NCBI GenBank assembly: GCA_003556955.1
Contig: PWQB01000301.1
Coordinates: forward strand, 1 to 5,579
Length of the DNA stretch: 5,579 bases
Origin: Nostocaceae cyanobacterium CSSed10_463m
GTDB taxonomy: Bacteria > Cyanobacteriota > Cyanobacteriia > Cyanobacteriales > Nostocaceae
Reading direction: 5' to 3'
The notes under the pieces were generated by a model. That model was not told the origin of the DNA and did not search any database. It saw only the letters and a program-made list of their open reading frames with translations. Below, piece after piece: positions 1 to 4,641 of this stretch. The translations under genes were made by a program, and so were the position numbers. Every line of letters begins with the position of its first letter. Position 1 is the first letter of the stretch.

Positions 1-608
1 AAATATTTGGTAATACTTCCATCGCCAGCAGATTGAGAATAGAAGATGCTTATCCTGATAAATCTACACCTTTAAAACTGGAAGAAAGAAACGGCGTAGC
101 TATTGATAGAGTATTTGGTTCAACAATTCCAGGTGCGTTATTCAATTACCAAGTCTGCACATCTGGACAATTTCGCACCAAAATACATTTAAAAAACTTC
201 ACTTTGGGACAGTTAGGTTTAATTGGTTTGGTATTACGTGACTTAAATGATGGTTGGTTTGGTTTAGGTTTCGCTAAATCTCGCGGTTTGGGTACTGTGG
301 AAGTGAAATTAAATCAAGCTGTGGTGCAGTATCCTGGTTGCATTTTGTCAGAAGATAAACAAATTTTGGCTTTAGGTAGTGATAAACAATGGAATCACAC
401 TTACCTTTTAGGTGCGGGAGAGTTTTTAGCACCACAAGAAGCACAATTATATGGTTTCCCTACACCAGACCATCAAGATACACCTGTTGCTGCTCAAGAA
501 ATGGATTTAGGTTTTGGTGTACAACTCACTTGGCGAGAAGGTACTGTTCATGATTTATTTGAGCGTGGTGTCAGGTCTTGGAGTAATTTACTAATTCGTA
601 ATTCGTAG
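1..608 (+). CDS. cas7: Cas7-type RAMP protein of a type III CRISPR effector (5'-truncated by window edge)
   Basis: This is the C-terminal 201 residues of a RAMP-superfamily protein, expected to be a crRNA-binding backbone subunit of a cytoplasmic type III effector complex. The frame is open from nt 3, with no stop back to the window edge. The TTG at 33 is therefore not the real start: the codons before it read IFGNTSIASRLR, which with IEDAY forms the FG..(S/A).RLR..DA block typical of Csm3/Cas7 RAMPs. Further on come NGVAIDRVFG, a GALF segment with a gt.F-like strand, and the glycine-rich KSRGLGTVEV loop at visible residues about 98-107. These motifs match the Csm3-like branch used in subtype III-D. 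The N-terminal part, where a slicer aspartate would lie, is outside the window, so cleavage activity cannot be judged. The last codons (IRNS and the TAG stop) are supplied by a heptamer repeat. csx19-like and a second cas7 gene follow on the same strand. Confidence 0.85.
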   Translation, partial: IFGNTSIASRLRIEDAYPDKSTPLKLEERNGVAIDRVFGSTIPGALFNYQVCTSGQFRTKIHLKNFTLGQLGLIGLVLRDLNDGWFGLGFAKSRGLGTVEVKLNQAVVQYPGCILSEDKQILALGSDKQWNHTYLLGAGEFLAPQEAQLYGFPTPDHQDTPVAAQEMDLGFGVQLTWREGTVHDLFERGVRSWSNLLIRNS

Positions 609-634
609 TTCGTAGTTCGTAATTTGTAATTCGT
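593..634 (+). repeat. Heptamer tandem array A(A/G)TT(C/T)GT, six copies
   Basis: Six consecutive 7-base units are visible: AATTCGT, AATTCGT, AGTTCGT, AGTTCGT, AATTTGT and AATTCGT, then a partial AGTT. This resembles the short tandemly repeated heptamers (STRR) known from Nostoc and Anabaena. The array starts inside the upstream cas7 coding sequence and contains its stop codon at 606-608. It fills most of the short gap before the next gene. Confidence 0.9.
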
Positions 635-662
635 AGTTAAGACTGGAGTTGAGACTATTTAT

Positions 663-1115
663 GTGTTGGGGTGTAATATGACTTTTGTAGGTATGAAAAA
701 ATCTGTATCAGTTCCCGAATTGCTAACATTAATTGATAAATTAGCAATTGAAAGTAACTACTATTTTTGTCGTTGGAATCATCAAGTTAGTGAAAATTGG
801 GAAACAGCACCGGAAGCAAAACATTTCCCCATGCTTGAGGGACAGATGTTTAATGCACAATGCGAATTGAGATGGAAGCGCAAACCAAACGATAATTATG
901 AACTTCTACTTTTAAGTATCGCCCCCATAGAATCAGATTTTATCCCAATAGGTGAAACCTGGGAAACACAACAACGGGATGCTCATTTACATTCTCCCAC
1001 AGATAGACGCTTTCCTAAACACCTCCCACAGCAAAAAACAGATATCGCCCAGCGCTATTTCATCGATAAAAAAACAGCAACAGTCCACTTTGTCGCCCTG
1101 ACAATCAAAAAATAA
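663..1115 (+). CDS. csx19: Probable type III-D CRISPR-associated protein Csx19
   Basis: A small soluble protein of up to 150 residues with no signal peptide or membrane segment. It is called Csx19 (TIGR03984) because of size, position between two Cas7-type RAMP genes, and motif layout: a FNAQCELRW block at residues 63-71 followed by YELLLLS at 79-85, an acidic/Trp stretch around GETW at 97-100, and a closing AQRYFID...VHFVAL block at 129-146. Csx19 is an accessory subunit of III-D type effectors, known from the Synechocystis III-Dv complex; its exact role here cannot be read from sequence. The start is uncertain: GTG 663 has a GGAG at 645-648 but with long spacing, while ATG 678 and ATG 693 are in frame and would give 145 or 140 residues. 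The conserved part begins after all three. An in-frame stop at 627 limits extension. It lies 54 bases after the upstream cas7. Recognition rests on memory of the family, without a profile search. Confidence 0.65.
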   Translation: MLGCNMTFVGMKKSVSVPELLTLIDKLAIESNYYFCRWNHQVSENWETAPEAKHFPMLEGQMFNAQCELRWKRKPNDNYELLLLSIAPIESDFIPIGETWETQQRDAHLHSPTDRRFPKHLPQQKTDIAQRYFIDKKTATVHFVALTIKK

Positions 1116-1120
1116 ACCCT

Positions 1121-1179
1121 CTACCTTTGCGTCTTTGCGCCTAACGTATTTCATACTTCGCTTCGCTAATGCGCGAAAT
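1121..1179 (+). repeat. Intergenic repeat remnant (CTTTGCG tandem plus ATTTC/GAAAT inverted pair)
   Basis: The 72-base gap between the csx19-like gene and the second cas7 contains CTTTGCGT (1125-1132) directly followed by CTTTGCGC (1133-1140), then ATTTC (1148-1152) facing GAAAT (1175-1179) around a CTTCGCTTCGCTAATGCGC core. Such CTTTGCG strings and AATGCGCGAA cores are dispersed intergenic repeats in Nostoc-type genomes (from general knowledge of these genomes). No RNA gene or clear promoter is visible here. The element ends just before the next start codon. Confidence 0.55.
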
Positions 1180-1187
1180 AAATCCAA

Positions 1188-2192
1188 ATGACAAAAACTC
1201 CTAGCGAACTTCCCCCAAAACCTTATCAACTCGTCTCTTTCCCCAAAGAACGCCCCAACCTACAGCGCCCAGTTGGTCATCACAAATATTTGAGCGATCG
1301 CTTGCATGGTACTTTATATCTTACCCTGAAAGTGCAGACATCCTTACACGTCTCCACTGGCTTAGTTGTTTTGGGTAGCGACATTAACCGCAAAGTTTCC
1401 TTAATTAAAACAATGGTGCAGGATGTTGACCAAAAACTGTCAATTCAAGGAAGTTCCCTCAAAGGTTGTATACGGTCGGTATACGAAGCCATTACTAATA
1501 GTACCTTGGGGGCTGTAACTAATAAATATAAAGATAAAATGCCCCCCGAACGTTTACCTTGTCGCCATAAAGACAGACTTTGCCCAGCTAGTCGGGTATT
1601 TGGCGCGTTAGATTGGCAAGGATTACTTGATTTTAGTGATGCAACCTGTACAACAATGGATTTTTCTACAGGTTTTATGCCTTCTTTACATCGTCCCCGT
1701 CCCGACAAAAATGATAATTATTTTATCAGAGGTAAAGCAGCAGGAAGAAAATTTTATTATAACACAAATAGGGCAATTGATAAAGGTGAAAATTCTGGGA
1801 TAGCAGTACAACAAGCAGGACGAGAATATACTTTTATCACCCAATTACATTTTAAGAATTTATTATCAGAAGAGTTAGGGACTTTGTTGATTGCTTTAGG
1901 ACAAGACCCGAAGTATCCCATAGCTTTAAAAGTCGGTGGCGGTAAACCTATTGGGATGGGAACAATGACTGTGAGTATAGACAAAATTGCCCAACCGCAA
2001 GATTTAAAACAGCGTTATTCATCATATCAAGTTAGTGCATCTGATGAAATTACGGGAGAAAAGTTAGGACAATTTAAACAGAAGCATATTCAAGCTGCTC
2101 ACTCTCGCCTGATTGAAAAACCGCAACTAGAAGAACTCGCCACTATTTTACGTTACCCTAGCGATCGCCAATCCCCAGCAGGAATGTATTAA
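1188..2192 (+). CDS. cas7: Cas7-type RAMP backbone protein of type III-D CRISPR effector (complete)
   Basis: A complete 334-residue RAMP-superfamily protein, expected to bind crRNA as a backbone subunit and possibly to cut target RNA. Visible in order: a first RAMP strand LYLTLKVQ (43-50) leading into TSLHVSTG (51-58); SIQGSSLKGCIRS at 85-97, the classic (P/Q)GSSLKG..R motif of Csm3/Cmr4 proteins; LCPASRVFG at 131-139, the Cys..R.FG motif; a DFSDA strand at 148-152; and the glycine-rich GGGKPIGMG at 250-258. By position relative to the GSSLKG motif, D65 (in VLGSDINR) is the best candidate for the slicer aspartate of Csm3 proteins; this is inference. C125, H127 and C132 could form a small metal site. 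The C-terminal 60 residues are polar and probably helical. ATG 1188 is the first start after an in-frame TAA at 1179; no strong ribosome site is seen. It is almost joined to the next gene (2 bases). Which Cas7 position it takes in the complex is not readable from sequence. Confidence 0.88.
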   Translation: MTKTPSELPPKPYQLVSFPKERPNLQRPVGHHKYLSDRLHGTLYLTLKVQTSLHVSTGLVVLGSDINRKVSLIKTMVQDVDQKLSIQGSSLKGCIRSVYEAITNSTLGAVTNKYKDKMPPERLPCRHKDRLCPASRVFGALDWQGLLDFSDATCTTMDFSTGFMPSLHRPRPDKNDNYFIRGKAAGRKFYYNTNRAIDKGENSGIAVQQAGREYTFITQLHFKNLLSEELGTLLIALGQDPKYPIALKVGGGKPIGMGTMTVSIDKIAQPQDLKQRYSSYQVSASDEITGEKLGQFKQKHIQAAHSRLIEKPQLEELATILRYPSDRQSPAGMY

Positions 2193-2194
2193 TT

Positions 2195-2836
2195 ATGACT
2201 ATAGCTGACTTGAGTTCGGAATCTTTAACCAATACACAGTGGGAAGTTGCCCATGCGATCGCCAAAACATTGGTAAAAGAAGATACAGATATTAACGAAT
2301 TAGGAAAAGCGATCGCATATTTACGGAGTATTGTTCATGAAACCAATGCTCATACAAAGTTTTTCACCTACCTGAAAACCTTAGTGAGTAATGGTAGACA
2401 AATTAGTCACAGTAATCAAACACCAAAATATTACCGCAATATAGAATCAACCTGTAGTGATTATCTCAAAACTGTTGCCGATGCCCAAACAATATTAAAA
2501 ATTTTAGGCTGGGTATCTCGGCTGATGCGTTACTACAAAGATGGAGGTGTACCCATTGGCGAAATCGCACCACCTACAGCACTTCCCGTAGAATCAGCAC
2601 GTCAACAAGAAATTGCGAAAGTAATGGAATCGCAGAATTTCCAAGTTGACCAAATCTTAGAAGCTACAGTCACTAAAATCAGTGGTAATAAGGTGACTTA
2701 CGAGATTTTGGGAACTATTAAGTTAACTGAGAAGGAACCGAAGAAAGCTAGTGTGCTTCAGGAAGGACAAACAGTGAATGTGAGAGTTGTGTCTCTCAAA
2801 GATGATGGGAGTATTAAAAGTGTCAAATGTTCGTAG
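2195..2836 (+). CDS. CRISPR-operon protein: helical (Cas11-like?) N-terminus joined to S1/OB-like domain
   Basis: A 213-residue soluble protein at the end of the cas operon. Residues 1-115 are predicted helical, with INELGKAIAYLRSIV, FFTYLKTLV and a conserved-looking ILGWVSRLMRYYK (102-114). Size and helical content suit a type III small subunit (Cas11/Csm2-like), but I see no diagnostic motif, so this is inference. Residues 116-150 form a Pro-rich linker and a short helix. Residues 151-211 look like an S1/OB-fold RNA-binding domain: VDQILEATVTKI, then NKVTYEIL, then LQEGQTVNVRVVSLKDDG, the usual strand pattern with the G-Q-x-V-x-V-x-V signature. ATG 2195 starts two bases after the cas7 stop and has AGGA at 2180-2183, so coupled translation is likely. 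Subtype III-D operons are known to carry a poorly characterised gene like Nostoc all1473; whether this is that family cannot be decided here. Cytoplasmic effector subunit is the most likely role. Confidence 0.7.
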   Translation: MTIADLSSESLTNTQWEVAHAIAKTLVKEDTDINELGKAIAYLRSIVHETNAHTKFFTYLKTLVSNGRQISHSNQTPKYYRNIESTCSDYLKTVADAQTILKILGWVSRLMRYYKDGGVPIGEIAPPTALPVESARQQEIAKVMESQNFQVDQILEATVTKISGNKVTYEILGTIKLTEKEPKKASVLQEGQTVNVRVVSLKDDGSIKSVKCS

Positions 2837-2837
2837 T

Positions 2838-2853
2838 GAGGACTTTAGTCCTC
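2838..2853 (+). terminator. Hairpin at 3' end of cas operon, possible terminator
   Basis: GAGGAC (2838-2843) and GTCCTC (2848-2853) form a perfect six-base-pair stem with a TTTA loop, beginning two bases after the stop codon of the last cas gene. There is no strong T run directly behind it, only a pyrimidine-rich stretch from about 2866. It may act as an RNA 3'-end stabiliser or weak terminator, or be a dispersed repeat. Confidence 0.4.
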
Positions 2854-2883
2854 TCCTTAGACCATCTTTCTTCTTTATCCCCC

Positions 2884-2897
2884 CTGCTCCCTGCTCC
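2884..2897 (+). repeat. CTGCTCC heptamer, two tandem copies
   Basis: CTGCTCC occurs twice in a row (2884-2890, 2891-2897), flanked by C runs. Strings of this kind are common between genes in Nostoc-type genomes. No function is evident. Confidence 0.6.
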
Positions 2898-2903
2898 CCT
2901 TGG

Positions 2904-2928
2904 AGAGACGCGATAAATCGCCGTCTCT
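2904..2928. repeat. Palindromic Nostoc-type repeat, possible bidirectional terminator
   Basis: AGAGACG-CGAT (2904-2914) pairs with ATCG-C-CGTCTCT (2917-2928): eleven base pairs interrupted only by a single bulged C at 2921, with an AA centre. The same palindrome (GAGACGCGAT...ATCGCGTCTC) is a familiar high-copy repeat of Nostoc/Anabaena intergenic DNA. It lies between two convergent genes, 39 bases beyond the stop of the - strand oxygenase gene, so it could end transcription from both sides; the terminator role is inference. Confidence 0.7.
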
Positions 2929-2966
2929 ACAGAAAATATATCCGTCAATTATTTTTTGACAAAATA

Positions 2967-4016
2967 CTAGCCCTGTTCCACCTGAGTTCGCATTAAACGT
3001 TGCACACTTACCAAAGCCCGATTTAACTCATAATTGCGCCTTTGGGGATTCTGCAAATATGCTTGCTGTTCTTCCTCAATCATTTCTACATCTTGAATCA
3101 CCAAACCATCAAGTAACTTTTGCGCTGCACCAAATAAACTATCTTTAATAAATCGCCGAAACCACACAGGTAATTTGTGTAATCGCCAGAAAGAATTTAA
3201 GGATGTAAAATGAATTAAATACGCCTTGGTTTCTGTTTCACTTATCGGACATAATAAACAATAGATTTTAAAATCTTCGCCCAGTGTAGAAACCCAATGA
3301 GGATAAACATAACTCACATCTAAAGGTTCAGGATGTAATCGCCTCAATGCGGGAAAAAATAACTGTGATATTGACCAAATTTTATCAATTTTGTAATAAC
3401 TTTGGGCGATATAATGAGCATCTACACGATGAGCATCTTCATCAATATCTTGTAATGATGCTTCTGCCCAAGCTTGCAAATCTTGATGTAAATGCCCATG
3501 ATACATATCCATTAAATTCTCAATTAAATAAGAATAATGGGCTTGAGTATGAATAGTTGAAACTGTGGCAATATAATTTAGATGCTCCCATTCTGGTAAA
3601 CCCAGAGGATCTATAGTTGGTTCGACATTTCCGGGAAATAACCAAATAAATCCATCTTGTTCTTTAACTGGGTAATGGCGAATCTGACAATTTGGTAATT
3701 TCTGATTTGCTGCTAAGTAGGGAACCTCTGCACATTCACCGGAGGATTTGAAACGCCAACCGTGATATGCACATTCTAATTCGTCGCCAATTACCTGTCC
3801 GTGACTAAGTTTAACTTGACGATGGGGACAACGGTCTTCCAGAGCATGAATTGTACCTGTACTATCTCTATACAGTGCTATCGCTGGCTGCCAAATTACC
3901 ACATTTATCGGCTTATTGGTTACTTCACTACTACGTGCAACCACATACCAGTGATTGGGATTAATACCCAATTGACGAACATCATGATTTTGCACAGCTT
4001 GAGATAAAGAGGTCAT
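2967..4016 (-). CDS. Rieske [2Fe-2S] non-heme iron oxygenase, alpha-subunit type
   Basis: A complete 349-residue oxygenase of the aromatic-ring-hydroxylating dioxygenase superfamily: the Rieske cluster passes electrons from a separate reductase or ferredoxin to a mononuclear iron that activates O2 to oxidise an organic substrate. The Rieske site is C-P-H (C63, H65) and C-A-Y-H-G-W (C82, H85). The catalytic iron site is ENLMDMYHGHLH (166-177), with bridging D170 and likely ligands H173 and H177, plus D309 in IQDVEMIEEEQ as the third ligand. There is no C-terminal CxxC or membrane segment of the pheophorbide/chlorophyll oxygenase and Tic55 groups, so those specific functions are unlikely; the substrate is unknown. 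The start is fixed: on the - strand an in-frame TGA lies just upstream of the ATG. It is convergent with the cas operon, divergent from murF and seems a stand-alone gene, with no ferredoxin or reductase partner visible. Confidence 0.93.
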   Translation of the reverse strand: MTSLSQAVQNHDVRQLGINPNHWYVVARSSEVTNKPINVVIWQPAIALYRDSTGTIHALEDRCPHRQVKLSHGQVIGDELECAYHGWRFKSSGECAEVPYLAANQKLPNCQIRHYPVKEQDGFIWLFPGNVEPTIDPLGLPEWEHLNYIATVSTIHTQAHYSYLIENLMDMYHGHLHQDLQAWAEASLQDIDEDAHRVDAHYIAQSYYKIDKIWSISQLFFPALRRLHPEPLDVSYVYPHWVSTLGEDFKIYCLLCPISETETKAYLIHFTSLNSFWRLHKLPVWFRRFIKDSLFGAAQKLLDGLVIQDVEMIEEEQQAYLQNPQRRNYELNRALVSVQRLMRTQVEQG

Positions 4017-4060
4017 GGCTCACGCATCCTTGTCAGCGTTAAACTTTTTTGGAATATATG

Positions 4061-4070
4061 CTGATATCAG
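4061..4070. promoter_or_regulatory. Perfect palindrome upstream of the oxygenase gene, possible operator
   Basis: CTGATATCAG is a perfect ten-base palindrome 45 bases before the oxygenase start. Read on the - strand it sits just upstream of TATATT (4053-4058), a reasonable -10 box, though no good -35 box is in place. An operator near the promoter is possible, but a chance palindrome is equally so. Confidence 0.25.
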
Positions 4071-4229
4071 TTATCTTACAGGTAATTTTTATCTAAACAA
4101 AACGTAATATTTCTCACCAATACTTCCGCCCTCAGATTTATTGTAGATTCAACCTAAAGTTATATGATGGCGATCGCCCAGTTTAAGATATTCTCCCAAC
4201 TAGCTACAACTAATCTTGCCCACATTCAC

Positions 4230-4401
4230 ATCTTGCACCTGAACCATATCCCACCAAGAAATAAATTTCTTGGCTCATAGCTGAAGTCCACTAAAAGGGA
4301 CTGAAATCTTTACCGTATTGGGGTATCAGTCATCTTGAGATGACTTGAGCTATGAGCCTGATGTTTTTAACATCGGGCGGATTTTGATGCTGGTGCAAGA
4401 T
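4230..4401. repeat. 10-base inverted repeat enclosing structured element A
   Basis: ATCTTGCACC (4230-4239) is the exact reverse complement of GGTGCAAGAT (4392-4401). The pair brackets the whole first structured repeat, so it could close a folded RNA of about 170 nt, or be the terminal inverted repeats of a small non-autonomous mobile element. No matching target-site duplication is evident at its outer edges. Confidence 0.5.
4254..4377 (+). repeat. Structured multi-hairpin repeat, copy A
   Basis: The element contains five helices. A leading hairpin CCAAGAAAT/ATTTCTTGG (4254-4262/4265-4273) comes first. The outer stem GGCTCATAGCT (4272-4282) pairs perfectly over eleven bases with AGCTATGAGCC (4348-4358). 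Inside it are AGTCC/GGACT (4285-4289/4298-4302) and AGTCATCT/AGATGACT (4328-4335/4338-4345). A trailing hairpin GATGTT/AACATC (4360-4365/4369-4374), extendable by G-T and C-G pairs, follows. The leading and outer helices share two bases, so they may be alternatives. The shared unpaired string CTGAAATCTTT follows the first inner hairpin. It recurs 228 bases later as copy B. It is either a dispersed palindromic repeat or a structured RNA; strand of action is unknown. Confidence 0.75.
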
Positions 4402-4408
4402 ATAACTT

Positions 4409-4475
4409 AGAGGATATCTGAAAATTTATAGAATGTATAAATGTATCCTACTTATTCTAAGAGGGTATTTGAAAA
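4409..4475 (+). repeat. 16-base imperfect direct repeat between elements A and B
   Basis: AGAGGATATCTGAAAA (4409-4424) recurs as AGAGGGTATTTGAAAA (4460-4475), with two differences and a 51-base offset. AT-rich DNA lies between. The motif could be left over from insertion-sequence ends or from duplication; neither is shown by the sequence. Confidence 0.5.
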
Positions 4476-4482
4476 CACGCGC

Positions 4483-4588
4483 CCAAATCAATTTCCGCAC
4501 TCATAGCTAAAGTCCATTAAAATGGACTGAAATCTTTTCTCAGTCGTCTTTAGACGACTTTCGCTATCAGACGGGGGTTTAAACCTCC
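4483..4588 (+). repeat. Structured multi-hairpin repeat, copy B
   Basis: This is the second copy, in the same orientation as A. The outer stem CTCATAGC (4500-4507) pairs with GCTATCAG (4563-4570) with one C-C mismatch. The inner hairpins are AGTCCATT/AATGGACT (4511-4518/4521-4528) and AGTCGTCT/AGACGACT (4542-4549/4552-4559). A trailing hairpin GGGGG/CCTCC (4573-4577/4584-4588) with a TTTAAA loop follows. The leading hairpin of copy A survives only as AAAT..ATTT near 4485-4494. The pair 4332-4341 (A-T) of copy A is 4546-4555 (G-C) here, a compensatory change supporting real pairing. It ends 53 bases before the murF start, so it may lie in the murF leader transcript. Confidence 0.75.
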
Positions 4589-4641
4589 GGGGGTTATTGC
4601 TTTGTGTTTCGCTGATTTAATTGGAAAATAAGTTCATCATT

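Larger units (their letters stand above)
4017..4641. other. 625-base intergenic region between divergent genes
   Basis: No convincing gene is seen in this stretch. From 4017 to about 4230 it is AT-rich upstream DNA of the oxygenase gene, with a CTGATATCAG palindrome (4061-4070) and one HIP1 site inside GGCGATCGCC (4169-4178). From 4230 to 4590 it is dense with inverted and direct repeats (listed separately), including two copies of a structured element. The last 50 bases should hold the leader of murF, but I see no clear -35/-10 pair and no strong ribosome site there. Confidence 0.75.

Noticed and set aside
33..608. TTG at 33 as the start of the first gene
   Set aside because: The frame stays open to the window edge and the codons before 33 encode a conserved RAMP block (IFGNTSIASRLR), so the gene is cut by the window and not started here.
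987..1229. - strand open frame of 80 codons opposite csx19/cas7
   Set aside because: It overlaps two well-supported + strand genes and shows no recognisable motif; it is a shadow frame.
2787..2996. + strand open frame overlapping the end of the S1-like gene and running through the palindromes
   Set aside because: Its translation covers repeat DNA (CTGCTCC tandem, GAGACG palindrome) and overlaps two real genes, with no ribosome site.
3801..4007. + strand open frame opposite the Rieske domain
   Set aside because: It lies entirely antisense to the conserved Rieske coding region and has no protein features of its own.
2967..4016. Rieske oxygenase as a pheophorbide/chlorophyll oxygenase or as a CRISPR ancillary gene
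   Set aside because: It lacks the C-terminal CxxC and membrane segments of that oxygenase group, and it is convergent to the cas operon behind a probable transcription boundary.
4164..4280. Short + strand open frame (38 codons, ATG 4164 or 4167) upstream of the structured repeats
   Set aside because: It has no ribosome site, its beginning is a HIP1 site and its end runs into the CCAAGAAAT palindrome and outer stem of element A, so it looks like chance.
4272..4358. tRNA-like cloverleaf in element A
   Set aside because: The outer stem with inner hairpins suggests a cloverleaf, but there is no anticodon-arm geometry, no TTCGA T-loop and no CCA-end context, and the inner stems have 2-4 base loops.
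4285..4559. CRISPR array reading of the two AGTCC...CTGAAATC copies
   Set aside because: Only two imperfect copies exist, about 228 bases apart, with internal hairpins and no regular spacer length, so this is not an array.
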